Shown here: piece after piece, positions 1-8,393 of the stretch
Position numbering within the stretch: the stretch's first letter is position 1
Layout: the number at the start of each line of letters is the position of its first letter
Assembly: GCA_964471595.1 (NCBI GenBank)
Contig: CAYYGN010000006.1
Location: 44,395-108,394 of the forward strand
DNA from: JAGNXB01 sp964471595
GTDB lineage: Bacteria > Bacteroidota > Bacteroidia > Chitinophagales > Saprospiraceae
Length of the DNA: 64,000 bases
Direction: 5' to 3'
Notes under the pieces: generated by a model
What the model was told of the DNA's origin: nothing
What the model saw: the letters and a program-made list of their open reading frames with translations, nothing else
The model's database searches: none
Translations under genes and position numbers: made by a program

Positions 1-1453
1 TCGATTTGGGCAGTTGAGACTGGTTGTACAGGTGCATGCTGTCGATGAAAGGAATGCCGCTGAGCCAGTGGCCGCTCCGCTTGTCCCAGGAGAAAATGCC
101 CTGTTCGCCGTTCTGGCGGCCCACGAAATTCCACATGAAATACCGGATGTACATCCAGTTGATCTGGTAGTTGAAGAAGAACTTGATGTTGTCGGCGAAG
201 GTGGGGGTGCCTTTTTTGTCACCCAGCCACTGCCGGTACAGGTCGCCCCGGGTGCCCTGGGTGTCGCTCATCCGCGGGAAAAGCATTTTGTCGCTGTCGC
301 GGTACACATAGGTGATCTTCTGGTCAACGACCTCGTAGCCGTCGCCCACCCGGCCATAGCGGTCAGCCGTTTCGGTGCCGACGATGCGGGCATCGAAATG
401 GGGACCGCGGAAGAGGGGCCTTTCGCCGTATTGTTCGCGGTTGAGGTAGGGGACGAGGCGCATGGCGTCATCCGGTGCGTTCATGTTGATCGGCGGATTG
501 GCCTTGGCCCGGATGACGACCATGCCGATGGTGGAATAACCCACCACGATGAGGCCGAGGGCAACAAATAGGTACTGCAGGTTTTGATTTCCCGTGCGAT
601 GGGCGTGGCGCAGACCCAACCAAAGGATGGCTGCCACGAGCAGGACGAGGGGGATGAGGCCGGTGTGGAACGGCAGGCCCAACCCGTTGACCATGACGAG
701 TTCAAACTTCGACCACAGCGTGGGCAGACCGGGTATGATCAGGCCCAGCATGACCCCGATGAAGAGGAATCCGGCGATGATGCCGATGAGGAGTCCCCGG
801 GTGTTGGGGTTGGCCACCTTCTTGTAATAATAGAGGACGCCGAGGGCGGGAAAGGTCAGCAAGCTGAGCAGGTGGACGCCGACCGAAAGTGCGGCAGCAA
901 AAAAGGCGAACATCAGCCAGCGGTCGCTTTCGGGGCGGTCGGGCAGGTTGTACCATTTTACCCCGGCCCAGAAGACGAGGGCGGTAAACATGGTGGACAT
1001 GGCATACACTTCGCCTTCGACGGCGCTGAACCAGATGGAGGTGGCGAATGCCGTCGAGAGTCCGGCGGTGAGGCCTGCACCGAGCAAAGCGTATTCCTGG
1101 GTCTGGGTGGGCTCTTCATTCCGGCCGGTGAGGGCCAGCTTGCCGAGGATCATGGTGGCCCAGCAGGTAAAGGTGGCGGCGAGGGCGGTACAGACGCCCG
1201 ACATGAGGTTGACGGCAAAAGCGATGTTTTCCGGGTTGTCGCTGAACCATTCGGGGATCAGGGTGAACAGACGGCCCACCAATAGGAAGAAAGGCGCCCC
1301 GGGCGGGTGGACCACCTGAAGCTTGTAGGCGCCCAGAATGAATTCGCCGCAGTCCCAGAGACTTCCGGTCCGTTCGGCGGAAAAGAAGTACACCGTGAAT
1401 GCAACCGCAAATACAAGCCATCCGGTGAGGTTGGTCCAGCGTTGGAACGTCAT
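1..1453 (-). CDS. DUF2723 / GT117-type membrane glycosyltransferase (C-terminus beyond window)
   Basis: The frame starts with ATG at 1453-1451 on the minus strand and stays open to base 1, so 484 codons are seen and the C-terminus lies outside the window. The N-terminus begins MTFQRWTNLTGW and soon shows LWDCGEFI and KLQVVHPPGAP, a signature of the DUF2723 family (TMEM260-like, annotated as glycosyltransferase family 117 in Bacteroidota). Several hydrophobic helices follow, then a polar segment (VPYLNREQYG, GTRGDLYRQW). Members are thought to transfer sugar from a lipid carrier to exported proteins, but the substrate here is unknown. The divergent neighbour starts 94 bp away. The family call is firm; the exact reaction is an inference. 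Confidence 0.88.
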   Translation of the reverse strand, partial: MTFQRWTNLTGWLVFAVAFTVYFFSAERTGSLWDCGEFILGAYKLQVVHPPGAPFFLLVGRLFTLIPEWFSDNPENIAFAVNLMSGVCTALAATFTCWATMILGKLALTGRNEEPTQTQEYALLGAGLTAGLSTAFATSIWFSAVEGEVYAMSTMFTALVFWAGVKWYNLPDRPESDRWLMFAFFAAALSVGVHLLSLLTFPALGVLYYYKKVANPNTRGLLIGIIAGFLFIGVMLGLIIPGLPTLWSKFELVMVNGLGLPFHTGLIPLVLLVAAILWLGLRHAHRTGNQNLQYLFVALGLIVVGYSTIGMVVIRAKANPPINMNAPDDAMRLVPYLNREQYGERPLFRGPHFDARIVGTETADRYGRVGDGYEVVDQKITYVYRDSDKMLFPRMSDTQGTRGDLYRQWLGDKKGTPTFADNIKFFFNYQINWMYIRYFMWNFVGRQNGEQGIFSWDKRSGHWLSGIPFIDSMHLYNQSQLPKS

Positions 1454-1523
1454 ATCAGCAAGGTATCATGAAGCCGCTAAAGTAGGAAACATTGGCCGAA
1501 GCGGGAGTCCGGGGTGAAGGCCC

Positions 1524-1531
1524 TACTTTTG
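1524..1531 (+). promoter_or_regulatory. -7 promoter element TACTTTTG
   Basis: This is an exact match to the Bacteroidota -7 consensus TAnnTTTG, ending 16 nt before the ATG of the small membrane gene at 1548. No clear -33 TTTG was found at the usual spacing. Confidence 0.5.
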
Positions 1532-1547
1532 GGGAAACAACGCGCCT

Positions 1548-1697
1548 ATGTTCAAGCTTCTTGTGCTGGTCCTCCTCGGGTATATCGCCTGGCGGTTGTT
1601 CCGGATGAATCGCTCCCACCTGCCCCCCCGGGATTCCGGCCAGGATCAGCACCGGATCCGGAAGGAGTATACGGATTACGAAGAGGTAGATCGCTGA
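1548..1697 (+). CDS. small single-pass membrane protein (DUF4834-like), 49 aa
   Basis: This short frame reads MFKLLVLVLLGYIAWRLF and then a charged tail ending in DYEEVDR. One N-terminal transmembrane helix of about 17 residues is followed by a basic then acidic cytoplasmic tail. The pattern resembles the small DUF4834 proteins of Bacteroidota, but that match is from memory. A TAnnTTTG element lies just upstream. The stop codon TGA (1695-1697) shares its last base with the ATG of the pseudouridine synthase (1697), so the two are probably translationally coupled. Function is unknown. Confidence 0.65.
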   Translation: MFKLLVLVLLGYIAWRLFRMNRSHLPPRDSGQDQHRIRKEYTDYEEVDR

Positions 1698-2389
1698 TGG
1701 AGGCGCCTTCTGATCTCGTCTCCCGGCTGGTCCTTTACCGCAGCAATGCCTTCTGGGTCTGCCACAAACCTGCGGGTATGCCATTGCAGCCCGACAAAAC
1801 GGGCGACCGCAGTCTGCTCGAATGGGCAGGCCAATATGCGCATCGACGCTTGTATCCCGTACATCGCCTCGACCGTCCGGTGAGCGGGCTCGTCATCCTG
1901 GCGCGGACCAAGACGGCCGCCGCCGCCCTCTCCGCGGCCTTCCAGGCCCAGGAAGTGGAAAAGATTTATCTGGCTGTCACGGCCAAAGCACCGGAGCCGG
2001 CTGAGGGTACACTGACCCATTTCCTCCGCTCCCTCGACCATCAGCACAAGGCCATTCTCACGGACGGCACGCACACCGACGACCGGCGGGCGGTGCTGCA
2101 TTACCGGACAGTGGCGGCCATAGATCGCTACTTCCTGCTGGAGGTACGTACGGAAGGCGGGCGGTTTCACCAGATCCGGGCTCAGCTCGCGGCCATCGGA
2201 TGTCCGATCAAGGGCGATGTCAAATACGGTGCCCGCCGTGGCAATCCCGACCGCAGCATTCATTTGCATGCCTGGAAGCTCCGCTTCGCCCACCCGATCA
2301 GCGGGGAGCCGATGGCCTTCGAGGCGCCCTTGCCGGACGATGTGGTGTGGCAAGCTCTGGGGGATGCACTCGCCCGTGGCGAGGCGTGA
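1697..2389 (+). CDS. RluA-family RNA pseudouridine synthase
   Basis: The 230-aa protein carries the family hallmark HRLDR at residues 56-60, where Asp59 is the expected catalytic nucleophile, preceded by a KPAGMPLQPD segment. Further on, GGRFHQIRAQLAAIG and HAWKLRFAHP complete the RluA/TruC-like core. There is no N-terminal S4 domain, so it resembles the short RluA/TruC types that isomerise U in tRNA or 23S rRNA; the target base cannot be read from sequence. The frame is open back to 1514, but the ATG at 1697 is preferred because it overlaps the stop of the upstream small gene and gives the usual family N-terminus. Confidence 0.9.
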   Translation: MEAPSDLVSRLVLYRSNAFWVCHKPAGMPLQPDKTGDRSLLEWAGQYAHRRLYPVHRLDRPVSGLVILARTKTAAAALSAAFQAQEVEKIYLAVTAKAPEPAEGTLTHFLRSLDHQHKAILTDGTHTDDRRAVLHYRTVAAIDRYFLLEVRTEGGRFHQIRAQLAAIGCPIKGDVKYGARRGNPDRSIHLHAWKLRFAHPISGEPMAFEAPLPDDVVWQALGDALARGEA

Positions 2390-2409
2390 ATAGGGGCCTG
2401 GCCGGGCTT

Positions 2410-2796
2410 TCAGGCAGGGGTCGGCTTCCGTCGCATCTGCCGGATGGTGAGGACTGCCAGGATCATGAACGGCAGTGTGGAGGCGAGGATGCGAATATTT
2501 GCCTGCATCAGACCGATGGCCAGCATCAGCACCATCAGGAGGCCGATGCCGGCGATACCGGCATAAACCAGGGCGCGGGGCGGCCGGGGCCGGAGCAGGG
2601 AGAGCAGGAGGAGGATCTGACCGAGCAGGGGCAGAACGGTAAACGGATGCAGGGCTGAGGCCGGATCCCGGAAAAGCTGCCGGAAGAGCTCTGCTTCTGC
2701 CTGGAAGAGGAAAGTGTGGCTTCCCTGGCCCCATTCGAGATATCCGAAGAGGGAGGACAGGAGCAGGAGGAAGATAAGGAGGCGGAGTGAAGCCAT
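2410..2796 (-). CDS. hypothetical four-helix membrane protein
   Basis: The 128-aa product is almost wholly hydrophobic, with about four predicted membrane segments (roughly residues 4-20, 50-68, 76-98 and 104-120) and a basic C-terminus (RQMRRKPTPA). I recognise no catalytic motif. It converges with the pseudouridine synthase, leaving only 20 bp between the two stops. Length and hydrophobicity suggest a small integral inner-membrane protein of unknown role. Confidence 0.7.
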   Translation of the reverse strand: MASLRLLIFLLLLSSLFGYLEWGQGSHTFLFQAEAELFRQLFRDPASALHPFTVLPLLGQILLLLSLLRPRPPRALVYAGIAGIGLLMVLMLAIGLMQANIRILASTLPFMILAVLTIRQMRRKPTPA

Positions 2797-2897
2797 AAAC
2801 CTTTGGTTAGAAATTTTGCGCCTGATAAGGTATTGGCATCAAAGGTAAATATCAGAATGGCTTTGTTATTGTTCGTGTTGGCGGCGGAAGAAAGGCG

Positions 2898-4121
2898 TTA
2901 TTTGACAGGAAAATCCCTGGTAATCACTATTCTGAACATGTTGTTATTACTGTTGCGATCAATTCCTTTTTTACCCAGAATGACCAGGGCTTCAACTCTC
3001 AGGTCAATGATTTGCGCCAAATTCAGACCAATTTTGGGTCTTAAAAACCAATTGTGTCCTGATACCGATATGGAGTGTTCCAGGTAGTTGGTATCCAGAT
3101 CCCTGGTTTCTCCCAGGAAGCGATATCGTACTCCTCGGATTATTTCAGGTCTGACGCCAATTCCCAATCCTCCATAACCCAACATTTTATAATCCCTGAT
3201 GAATCTGAAATTCAAGCCGGCTTCACCATAGCCGATGGGGAATGCTTTTGTACTGAATCTGTTGAATCTATCCAGTGCCTCTTGAGAAATAGTTCCAATA
3301 TAAGGTACCGAAGTTGTGTCGTTGATAAAGATTTTTCGGTTGGTCAGATCTATCGGATTCAGACGGTAATATGTAAATCCGCCTTCCATATATGACCCTA
3401 TCTGAATGGATTTTGATTTGATGAATCCAAATGTGAATTCCGTATAGCCATTCAGCAATGCCTGCCCTGCCTGTCGGATGGCTGCCTCGATCTGACCACC
3501 CGTATTATCAGGTTGATTGTTACTGATGCTGTCGGATACCAAAAGATTCATATTGGATGAAAATCCCAGTCTCAAAGCGGTGTAAAGGCCCCAGTTGCCT
3601 CCAATGCGAAATCTCTGTTGACCTATCAGGTCCAGGTTGAAACCTGCCTGATTGAGCAGTGAGTTGCTTGTCAATTGCGTTTCATTTTGCGCAAGTGAAA
3701 GCTGTGCGCCAAAATCTATGAGGATACTCGGTTTGATCTTTCCAAAAGGAAATGTGTAAGTTGAACCTTCTTCAACCGGAGTTATGATTTTGGATTCTAT
3801 CCTTGATGCGTCAATATGAGGATAATTAGTTAATAAAGTTATTTTGCTTTTGTATTTTAAATTCATGGCATTGCAAAGATCACTAACGGATTTATGCAAG
3901 ATGGGATGTACTTCCACCGCACCGTTATCAAAATTGATAAAGAATGTTTGATCTGAAATTACAATGGAAGAGATGCCTGTTGTGTCTATTTTGATGGAGA
4001 GGATGACGGAGTCCTTACCGTAATCTGATAGATAAGGGGGTGCCATATGAAGCGGTTGCCCATGTAGCGTGTGGATGATTGACGGCAACGAAATAAGGAT
4101 GAGAATACTGATTTTTTTCAT
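2898..4121 (-). CDS. outer-membrane beta-barrel-like hypothetical protein in AT-rich DNA
   Basis: The 407-aa protein starts MKKISILILISLPSIIHTLHGQ, a clear signal peptide. An upstream in-frame extension to 4202 would bury this signal, so ATG 4121 is chosen. The middle and C-terminal parts alternate short hydrophobic/aromatic stretches with Asn/Gly turns (FRIGGNWGLYTALRLGF, GYGGLGIGVRPEI, NWFLRPKIGLNLAQ), as expected of an outer-membrane barrel. The last residues (VITRDFPVK) do not form a T9SS tail. The gene is visibly more AT-rich than its neighbours, which may mark later acquisition. The role is unknown. Confidence 0.72.
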   Translation of the reverse strand: MKKISILILISLPSIIHTLHGQPLHMAPPYLSDYGKDSVILSIKIDTTGISSIVISDQTFFINFDNGAVEVHPILHKSVSDLCNAMNLKYKSKITLLTNYPHIDASRIESKIITPVEEGSTYTFPFGKIKPSILIDFGAQLSLAQNETQLTSNSLLNQAGFNLDLIGQQRFRIGGNWGLYTALRLGFSSNMNLLVSDSISNNQPDNTGGQIEAAIRQAGQALLNGYTEFTFGFIKSKSIQIGSYMEGGFTYYRLNPIDLTNRKIFINDTTSVPYIGTISQEALDRFNRFSTKAFPIGYGEAGLNFRFIRDYKMLGYGGLGIGVRPEIIRGVRYRFLGETRDLDTNYLEHSISVSGHNWFLRPKIGLNLAQIIDLRVEALVILGKKGIDRNSNNNMFRIVITRDFPVK

Positions 4122-4348
4122 GATGTATGTTGTTAATGGTTGTTTGTACAATTTGGTAATAATTGGATGTATTCCCCATCTGATTTCCGATGATAATTGC
4201 AATTAGTATCCTCACGGATCATCCATAATAATGAATAGCCCGTAGAAGGGACGACGCCAAATATTGGGTGGTATACTGATGCATTGACCGCGAGGGATCC
4301 GGTCAACATCATTGCATGCCTCCTTCTAAAAATCAGGTCTTCAGGACT

Positions 4349-5554
4349 TCACTCCTTCATGATTTGTTCTGCCTGCAAAAGGATACCCTTGTCATCGAAA
4401 AAAAGGAGGAAATATATTCCTGACGGCAATGAGGTTAGATTGAGTTGGGAAGTGTTTTCAGCTTCCATTTGGTACTGTCTCAGGATGTCATGGAGGCGGA
4501 CATGGACGGGGGCGGAAAACGCGATGTGTCCGCGGGTCGGATTGGGATATACACGGATCGGGACGGGAGTTGCAGACAGCCAGGATACCGCCGTGGCGCC
4601 ACCGTTGTCCGTTTTGAGGATGAGGCCGTCATAGCCACAGGCGTAGCCGGTCCATTCGTCGGTGAAGTCCATGTCGTAGATCTGGCAAAACAGGTCACTG
4701 ACCCCGCCGCCGGCATCGGTAAAGGTAGCGCCGCCATCGGTGGTCTTGTGCACCTGGCACCAGCCGGCGACATAGCCCGTGCGGGGATCGAGAAAATCGA
4801 GGGTATAATTCTGGAATTCGTTGTGATGGGTCCACTGGCCGCCTCCGTTGACCGATTTGCCGAGATAGCCGTCATACCAACCGGCCACATAAACGGTGTC
4901 GTTGTGGGGAAATACGGCCAGGTCCTCCAGGACGCTGAACATCTGGCCGGCAAAAGCGGAAACCGTATCGGTGATGAACCAGGACCATCCGCCGTCGGTG
5001 GTTTTGAGGACGTAGCCGCGTGTAGCGGCATAACCGGTGAGGCTATCGGAAAAATCGATGGCCGTGACATTCACATCCCAGAAGAGGGTCTCGAAAGCGG
5101 CGGGCTGCCAGGAGAGGCCTCCGTCCGTGGTGCGGGCGAGGTATCCGTTGGCCGAAAAATCCTGGCCGCCGATCCAGGCGTTCTGGTCGTCAAGGGCGTG
5201 GACGGCGTAGAGACGGATAAGGGAGGCCGTATCGGGCCCGGTACAGGACCAGGATTCCCCTCCGTCGGTCGTTCGGCAAATGGAGGAGGCGTCGCCTACC
5301 ACCCATCCTGTGGAGGGGGATACGAAATGGAGATCGTGCCAGTGGACGGAAAATCCAGTGGCGAGCGGCTGCCAGTGTTGGCCCCCGTCGGTGGTTCGGA
5401 GGAGGGTACCGTTTTCACCGGCGACGAAGCCCGTATCGGGGGCGGGAAAGCATATGGCGTTGAGCCGTTGATTGGTTCCGGACAGCAGGGTGGTCCACTG
5501 GGCCCGGAGGGTCGGGCTGAGGAGGAGGAGGAAGGGGAGGAGGAGGAATTTCAT
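4349..5554 (-). CDS. T9SS-exported Ycf48/BNR-type beta-propeller protein
   Basis: The 401-aa protein has an N-terminal signal peptide (MKFLLLPFLLLLSPTLRAQ) and then repeated blades with the pattern TGFVAGENGTLLRTTDGGQHW, TGWVVGD, TGYAATRGYVLKTTDGGWSW and TGYACGYDGLILKTDNGG. This is the Ycf48/HCF136-like and BNR family repeat. The C-terminus reads VRVYPNPTRG followed by a short Ig-like module ending in KGILLQAEQIMKE, which fits a type A sorting domain for the type IX secretion system. It is probably secreted or displayed on the surface. The ligand is unknown and no operon partner is evident. Confidence 0.85.
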   Translation of the reverse strand: MKFLLLPFLLLLSPTLRAQWTTLLSGTNQRLNAICFPAPDTGFVAGENGTLLRTTDGGQHWQPLATGFSVHWHDLHFVSPSTGWVVGDASSICRTTDGGESWSCTGPDTASLIRLYAVHALDDQNAWIGGQDFSANGYLARTTDGGLSWQPAAFETLFWDVNVTAIDFSDSLTGYAATRGYVLKTTDGGWSWFITDTVSAFAGQMFSVLEDLAVFPHNDTVYVAGWYDGYLGKSVNGGGQWTHHNEFQNYTLDFLDPRTGYVAGWCQVHKTTDGGATFTDAGGGVSDLFCQIYDMDFTDEWTGYACGYDGLILKTDNGGATAVSWLSATPVPIRVYPNPTRGHIAFSAPVHVRLHDILRQYQMEAENTSQLNLTSLPSGIYFLLFFDDKGILLQAEQIMKE

Positions 5555-5635
5555 GGCCGGGAATTTGCAGACAACCGATGAAAGGTAAAGATGCGGTATT
5601 CCGGAGGTAACGGGACAGTGGGTGGGGAGGTCAAT

Positions 5636-6970
5636 TTACTTGAGATGAACGAGGGTGGCCGCTATCGCATCGCGGAGTTTGGGGGACACTTTTTGATCAT
5701 CGGCAAAGGATTTCCACTGGTGGACCGTATCATGGATCGCGTGTATGGTCTCTTCCGCTTTTTTGTAATTTATGAACTTGCCGACCGCCAACAAATCCCC
5801 GAAGGAAATGTGGTTTCTTTTTCCGTTGACGCTCAAGGCATGCTGGCTGACCCACTGGTGTTCCGGTTGATACGCGTGGCAAATGTCGTAGGCTGGTGCC
5901 AGTTCCCACTTGCCGCCTTTTTTCAGGCGGAAGGCGAAATTTTTGGTGTGGTCGTCACAGTTACGGGCCAATACATTAAAAACCATCCTGCGGAACATTT
6001 GCTCGGTATCGGGATAGGTTAATGGGAGTTGCCACATGGTTTGGAACAATTGCTCGTAACTGAAGCTGGTGACCATGTTGTAATCATAGTGCATTAAGGC
6101 ACAAAAGGATTGGACATGGTGTTTGACTTGGTTTTGTTCCCGGTCGAATCGCCTGGTCATGAAATGGGCTCTGCCGTTTTCTTCCAGTAAACGGGACGGC
6201 ATCATTTGTATGCCACAGGCCGTAGCCATCCGGTAATAAGCCATTTCCACGCGGCCATACCCTTTGCTGGCGCCCAACTGCACATCACTCACTCCGTCCA
6301 GCTTGATTATCCAATGTTCAAATCCCTGGGGAGCACGGGTTTGTCCTGAACGCACCTCTCCGGTTTTTTCGTTGAAGGCGATGACCGCTTTGGGCCTTGC
6401 TCCTCCTGAAGAAGTACCGGTCTTCAAAATGTCCAGGATCGCCTTTCCCTGAAGAGTTTTGAGGTTGGTAGTGAGCTTTGCTTTACCGGATAAAATCCGG
6501 TGCGCCATCTCAACGAGGCTGTCGATATCCAGAGATGTGGTCGTCTTCGATTCCCTGAGAATGGCCGGTGCGAATTCCAGGGCACCCATTCCCCGGGAGC
6601 CTGTAAAGCACAACATTTCCACCGGATTCATGCTGTCGGGAGGACGGCCTTGCAGGGCCAACCACTGGTTGATCAGGGTATTTCCGTATCGGTCGGGCAA
6701 TACGTCGGCCAACAGTCCCGGCAAGCCTTTGAAGGTATCGAGTTCGGGATCGGCTTTTTTACGGAGAGCGGGAAAGCGGAAAATTTGTTTGTCGGCATGC
6801 AGGGGCATTTGAAAGGGAGCCAGCTCCCATCCCAGCCGTTTGAAGGCGGGGTCGTACTCGAAGGAGGCCAGGCCGGTGGCCTCATCCCAGGACACAGCGC
6901 CGGCCAGTTCTCCCCAGATATGTACCCAAGCGGTCTGCATGTTTAAGGATTCGGACGGATGTTGAGGCAT
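5636..6970 (-). CDS. hipA: HipA-family serine/threonine kinase toxin
   Basis: The 444-aa protein has the N-terminal HipA coupling region and a kinase-like C-terminal half. Visible motifs are the flexible loop TSSGGARPKA, where E. coli HipA is autophosphorylated on serine; the catalytic segment ARNCDDHTKNF with the expected Asp; and the metal-binding APAYDI. HipA kinases phosphorylate aminoacyl-tRNA synthetases (GltX in E. coli) and cause growth arrest; the target here is not known. The ATG overlaps the hipB stop codon (TAATG at 6972-6968), so the order is antitoxin then toxin. A second start at Met11 (6940) is possible and gives a more typical N-terminus. Confidence 0.92.
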   Translation of the reverse strand: MPQHPSESLNMQTAWVHIWGELAGAVSWDEATGLASFEYDPAFKRLGWELAPFQMPLHADKQIFRFPALRKKADPELDTFKGLPGLLADVLPDRYGNTLINQWLALQGRPPDSMNPVEMLCFTGSRGMGALEFAPAILRESKTTTSLDIDSLVEMAHRILSGKAKLTTNLKTLQGKAILDILKTGTSSGGARPKAVIAFNEKTGEVRSGQTRAPQGFEHWIIKLDGVSDVQLGASKGYGRVEMAYYRMATACGIQMMPSRLLEENGRAHFMTRRFDREQNQVKHHVQSFCALMHYDYNMVTSFSYEQLFQTMWQLPLTYPDTEQMFRRMVFNVLARNCDDHTKNFAFRLKKGGKWELAPAYDICHAYQPEHQWVSQHALSVNGKRNHISFGDLLAVGKFINYKKAEETIHAIHDTVHQWKSFADDQKVSPKLRDAIAATLVHLK

Positions 6971-7290
6971 TATCGGGAATGGCGGGCTCTTTTGCGGCGG
7001 GACCGCTCGGCTTTGGCCAGCGCCAGCGGGCTGATGGTCGGCGTGATGTCAAAGGCATCCATAACGTGCAGAAGGTCGAGCACCCGCAACACCTGGATGA
7101 GCGTGGCCAGGGTGACGGTTTCGCCTCTTTCGAGAAGACTCAGGGTAGATCGGCTGATGCCCGCATCATGAGACAATGTTTCCTGGGTGCGGTTTTGTTC
7201 CAGCCGGTGATGCCTGACAAACCGGCCTATTTGGGCGGAAATGGCTTTGTCGCTCATGGCCCGCCAATTGGTGAATGATTTATCATTCAT
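6970..7290 (-). CDS. hipB: HipB-like helix-turn-helix antitoxin
   Basis: The 106-aa protein has an XRE-type HTH around residues 19-73 (IGRFVRHHRLEQNRTQETLSHDAGISRSTLSLLERGE), then a basic tail with RSRRKRARHSR. It lies directly before hipA and shares one base with it. The chosen ATG at 7290 follows a TATATTTG promoter; the longer open frame to 7581 has no family character. Two palindromes sit at the start codon and would suit autorepression. HipB neutralises HipA and represses the operon in the family. Confidence 0.88.
   Translation of the reverse strand: MNDKSFTNWRAMSDKAISAQIGRFVRHHRLEQNRTQETLSHDAGISRSTLSLLERGETVTLATLIQVLRVLDLLHVMDAFDITPTISPLALAKAERSRRKRARHSR
7272..7289 (-). promoter_or_regulatory. 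18-nt palindrome over the hipB start region (candidate operator)
   Basis: The sequence TGAATGAT-TT-ATCATTCA is a perfect inverted repeat covering the first hipB codons. HipB proteins bind palindromes in their own promoter region, so this is a candidate operator. Confidence 0.5.
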
Positions 7291-7304
7291 AAAATAATAT
7301 TTTA
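7290..7304 (-). promoter_or_regulatory. 15-nt AT palindrome in the hipB leader
   Basis: TAAAATAATATTTTA is a perfect odd-length palindrome touching the hipB start codon and adjoining the 18-nt palindrome. It may be a second half of the operator region, or only AT-rich leader sequence. Confidence 0.35.
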
Positions 7305-7328
7305 GCCATTTATGACTTGTTTGCCATA

Positions 7329-7336
7329 CAAATATA
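7329..7336 (-). promoter_or_regulatory. -7 promoter element TATATTTG for hipBA
   Basis: On the minus strand this matches TAnnTTTG exactly and ends 38 nt before the hipB ATG, leaving room for the two palindromes downstream of the expected start site. Confidence 0.55.
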
Positions 7337-7582
7337 GGCATTTTTTGCCCGAAGTGCACTATCCGGCTTTCGGCGTAGGTTGGATGACCCATCCGGCTCA
7401 TTAGGACTTTTGTGGAAGCGTTTTCATGGGCCAGCGTGTAGGCCACGATGGTCGTTACGCGGTGTTCGGCCAAGGAATGGGTAATGGGTCCCCTGGCCAT
7501 TCCCGAGTCCAGTCGGCGATGGCGATAGGCGGGTTCAATCCTCCTGGACGCTGACCTGCAGGCTGAAGGACGGCGATGCATG

Positions 7583-7622
7583 CCCCGGGAGGGCGGAGCG
7601 CAAGCTCTCCGGGTCGCCGGGG
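7583..7622 (-). terminator. GC-rich stem-loop downstream of the CopB-DODA-TRIC operon
   Basis: CCCCGG at 7583-7588 pairs with CCGGGG at 7617-7622, and inner bases pair partly. It lies 115 bp past the TRIC stop. No T-tract follows, so a terminator role is weakly supported. Confidence 0.25.
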
Positions 7623-7737
7623 ATGAGTCTGAGACGGACGGTATCTATCATTTCCGGCATCATGAAAAGGGACCATCATCGAATGGCATCTGGTGCCGGT
7701 GGCAATGCATCATATCCGGGTTTTCCAAGAGAGGCAT

Positions 7738-8376
7738 TCATGTTTCCTTGTCGCCCGATTCGTTGGACATGGGTTGCAATTGGGGCAAATGAATGTGAAA
7801 CCTGATGGCGGCCCATCGTATGACAATGACGGTCAGGGCACCAATAATTTCCGTCATGCCAACGGGCAGTGAAAAATGCAAGCCCATAAAATACACGGCC
7901 CCTCCCGCCACACACGCCAGCGCGTAAATGTCCCTTCTGAAAATGAGCGGGACCTCATTCAACAATACATCCCTGGCAACGCCGCCCAGAGATCCCGTTA
8001 TGGTACCCATAACAATGCACACCCAGGGAGCGAGACCGGCATCCATGCTTTTGGTGATGCCCACCACCGTAAACAATCCCAATCCAATGGTGTCAAAAAC
8101 GAGCAGTGCTTTACCCTGATGGACAAGTTTTTCTTTGAACCCCAAGGTGGTAAGGAGCGCAAAGCCTGTCGTTAGGAAGTATTTGGCATCGGACATCCAG
8201 AAGGGTGGTACCCCCAGGAGCAAATCCCTCATGGTGCCTCCACCGATTGCAGTCACCAGGCCAATGATGTAGGCGCCAAACCAGTCGATTTGCCGGCGGG
8301 AGGCAGACCTTATGCCGCTGACGGCAAAGGCAAATGTTCCCAGAATGTCCAGCAGAAAGGTGAAGTTGGTCAGCAT
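7738..8376 (-). CDS. TRIC-family cation channel (UPF0126/YicG-like)
   Basis: The 212-aa membrane protein contains the two glycine-rich repeats typical of prokaryotic TRIC channels, AIGGGTMRDLLLG near residue 43 and GSLGGVARDVLLNE near residue 129, and about seven hydrophobic helices. Members form trimeric monovalent-cation channels, mainly for K+. Its start lies 17 bp after the stop of the extradiol dioxygenase gene, so it is probably the last gene of the operon that begins with the copper-type ATPase. Length fits the family (about 200 aa). Confidence 0.88.
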   Translation of the reverse strand: MLTNFTFLLDILGTFAFAVSGIRSASRRQIDWFGAYIIGLVTAIGGGTMRDLLLGVPPFWMSDAKYFLTTGFALLTTLGFKEKLVHQGKALLVFDTIGLGLFTVVGITKSMDAGLAPWVCIVMGTITGSLGGVARDVLLNEVPLIFRRDIYALACVAGGAVYFMGLHFSLPVGMTEIIGALTVIVIRWAAIRFHIHLPQLQPMSNESGDKET

Positions 8377-8393
8377 GGCGCAAAGGGCAGGAT

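Larger units (their letters stand above)
7305..7737. other. intergenic region between hipB and the TRIC gene
   Basis: Apart from the hipBA promoter, about 430 bp hold no gene I can support. Open frames on both strands are short and show no recognisable family. A long imperfect stem-loop lies at 7583-7622. Loss of an old gene here is possible but not demonstrable. Confidence 0.4.

Noticed and set aside
1514..1696. 61-residue N-terminal extension of the pseudouridine synthase
   Set aside because: It overlaps the small membrane gene in another frame and lacks homology; the ATG at 1697 overlaps that gene's stop.
4445..5581. 378-codon plus-strand frame opposite the beta-propeller gene
   Set aside because: It is Gly/Val/Glu-rich shadow coding from the repeated propeller sequence on the other strand.
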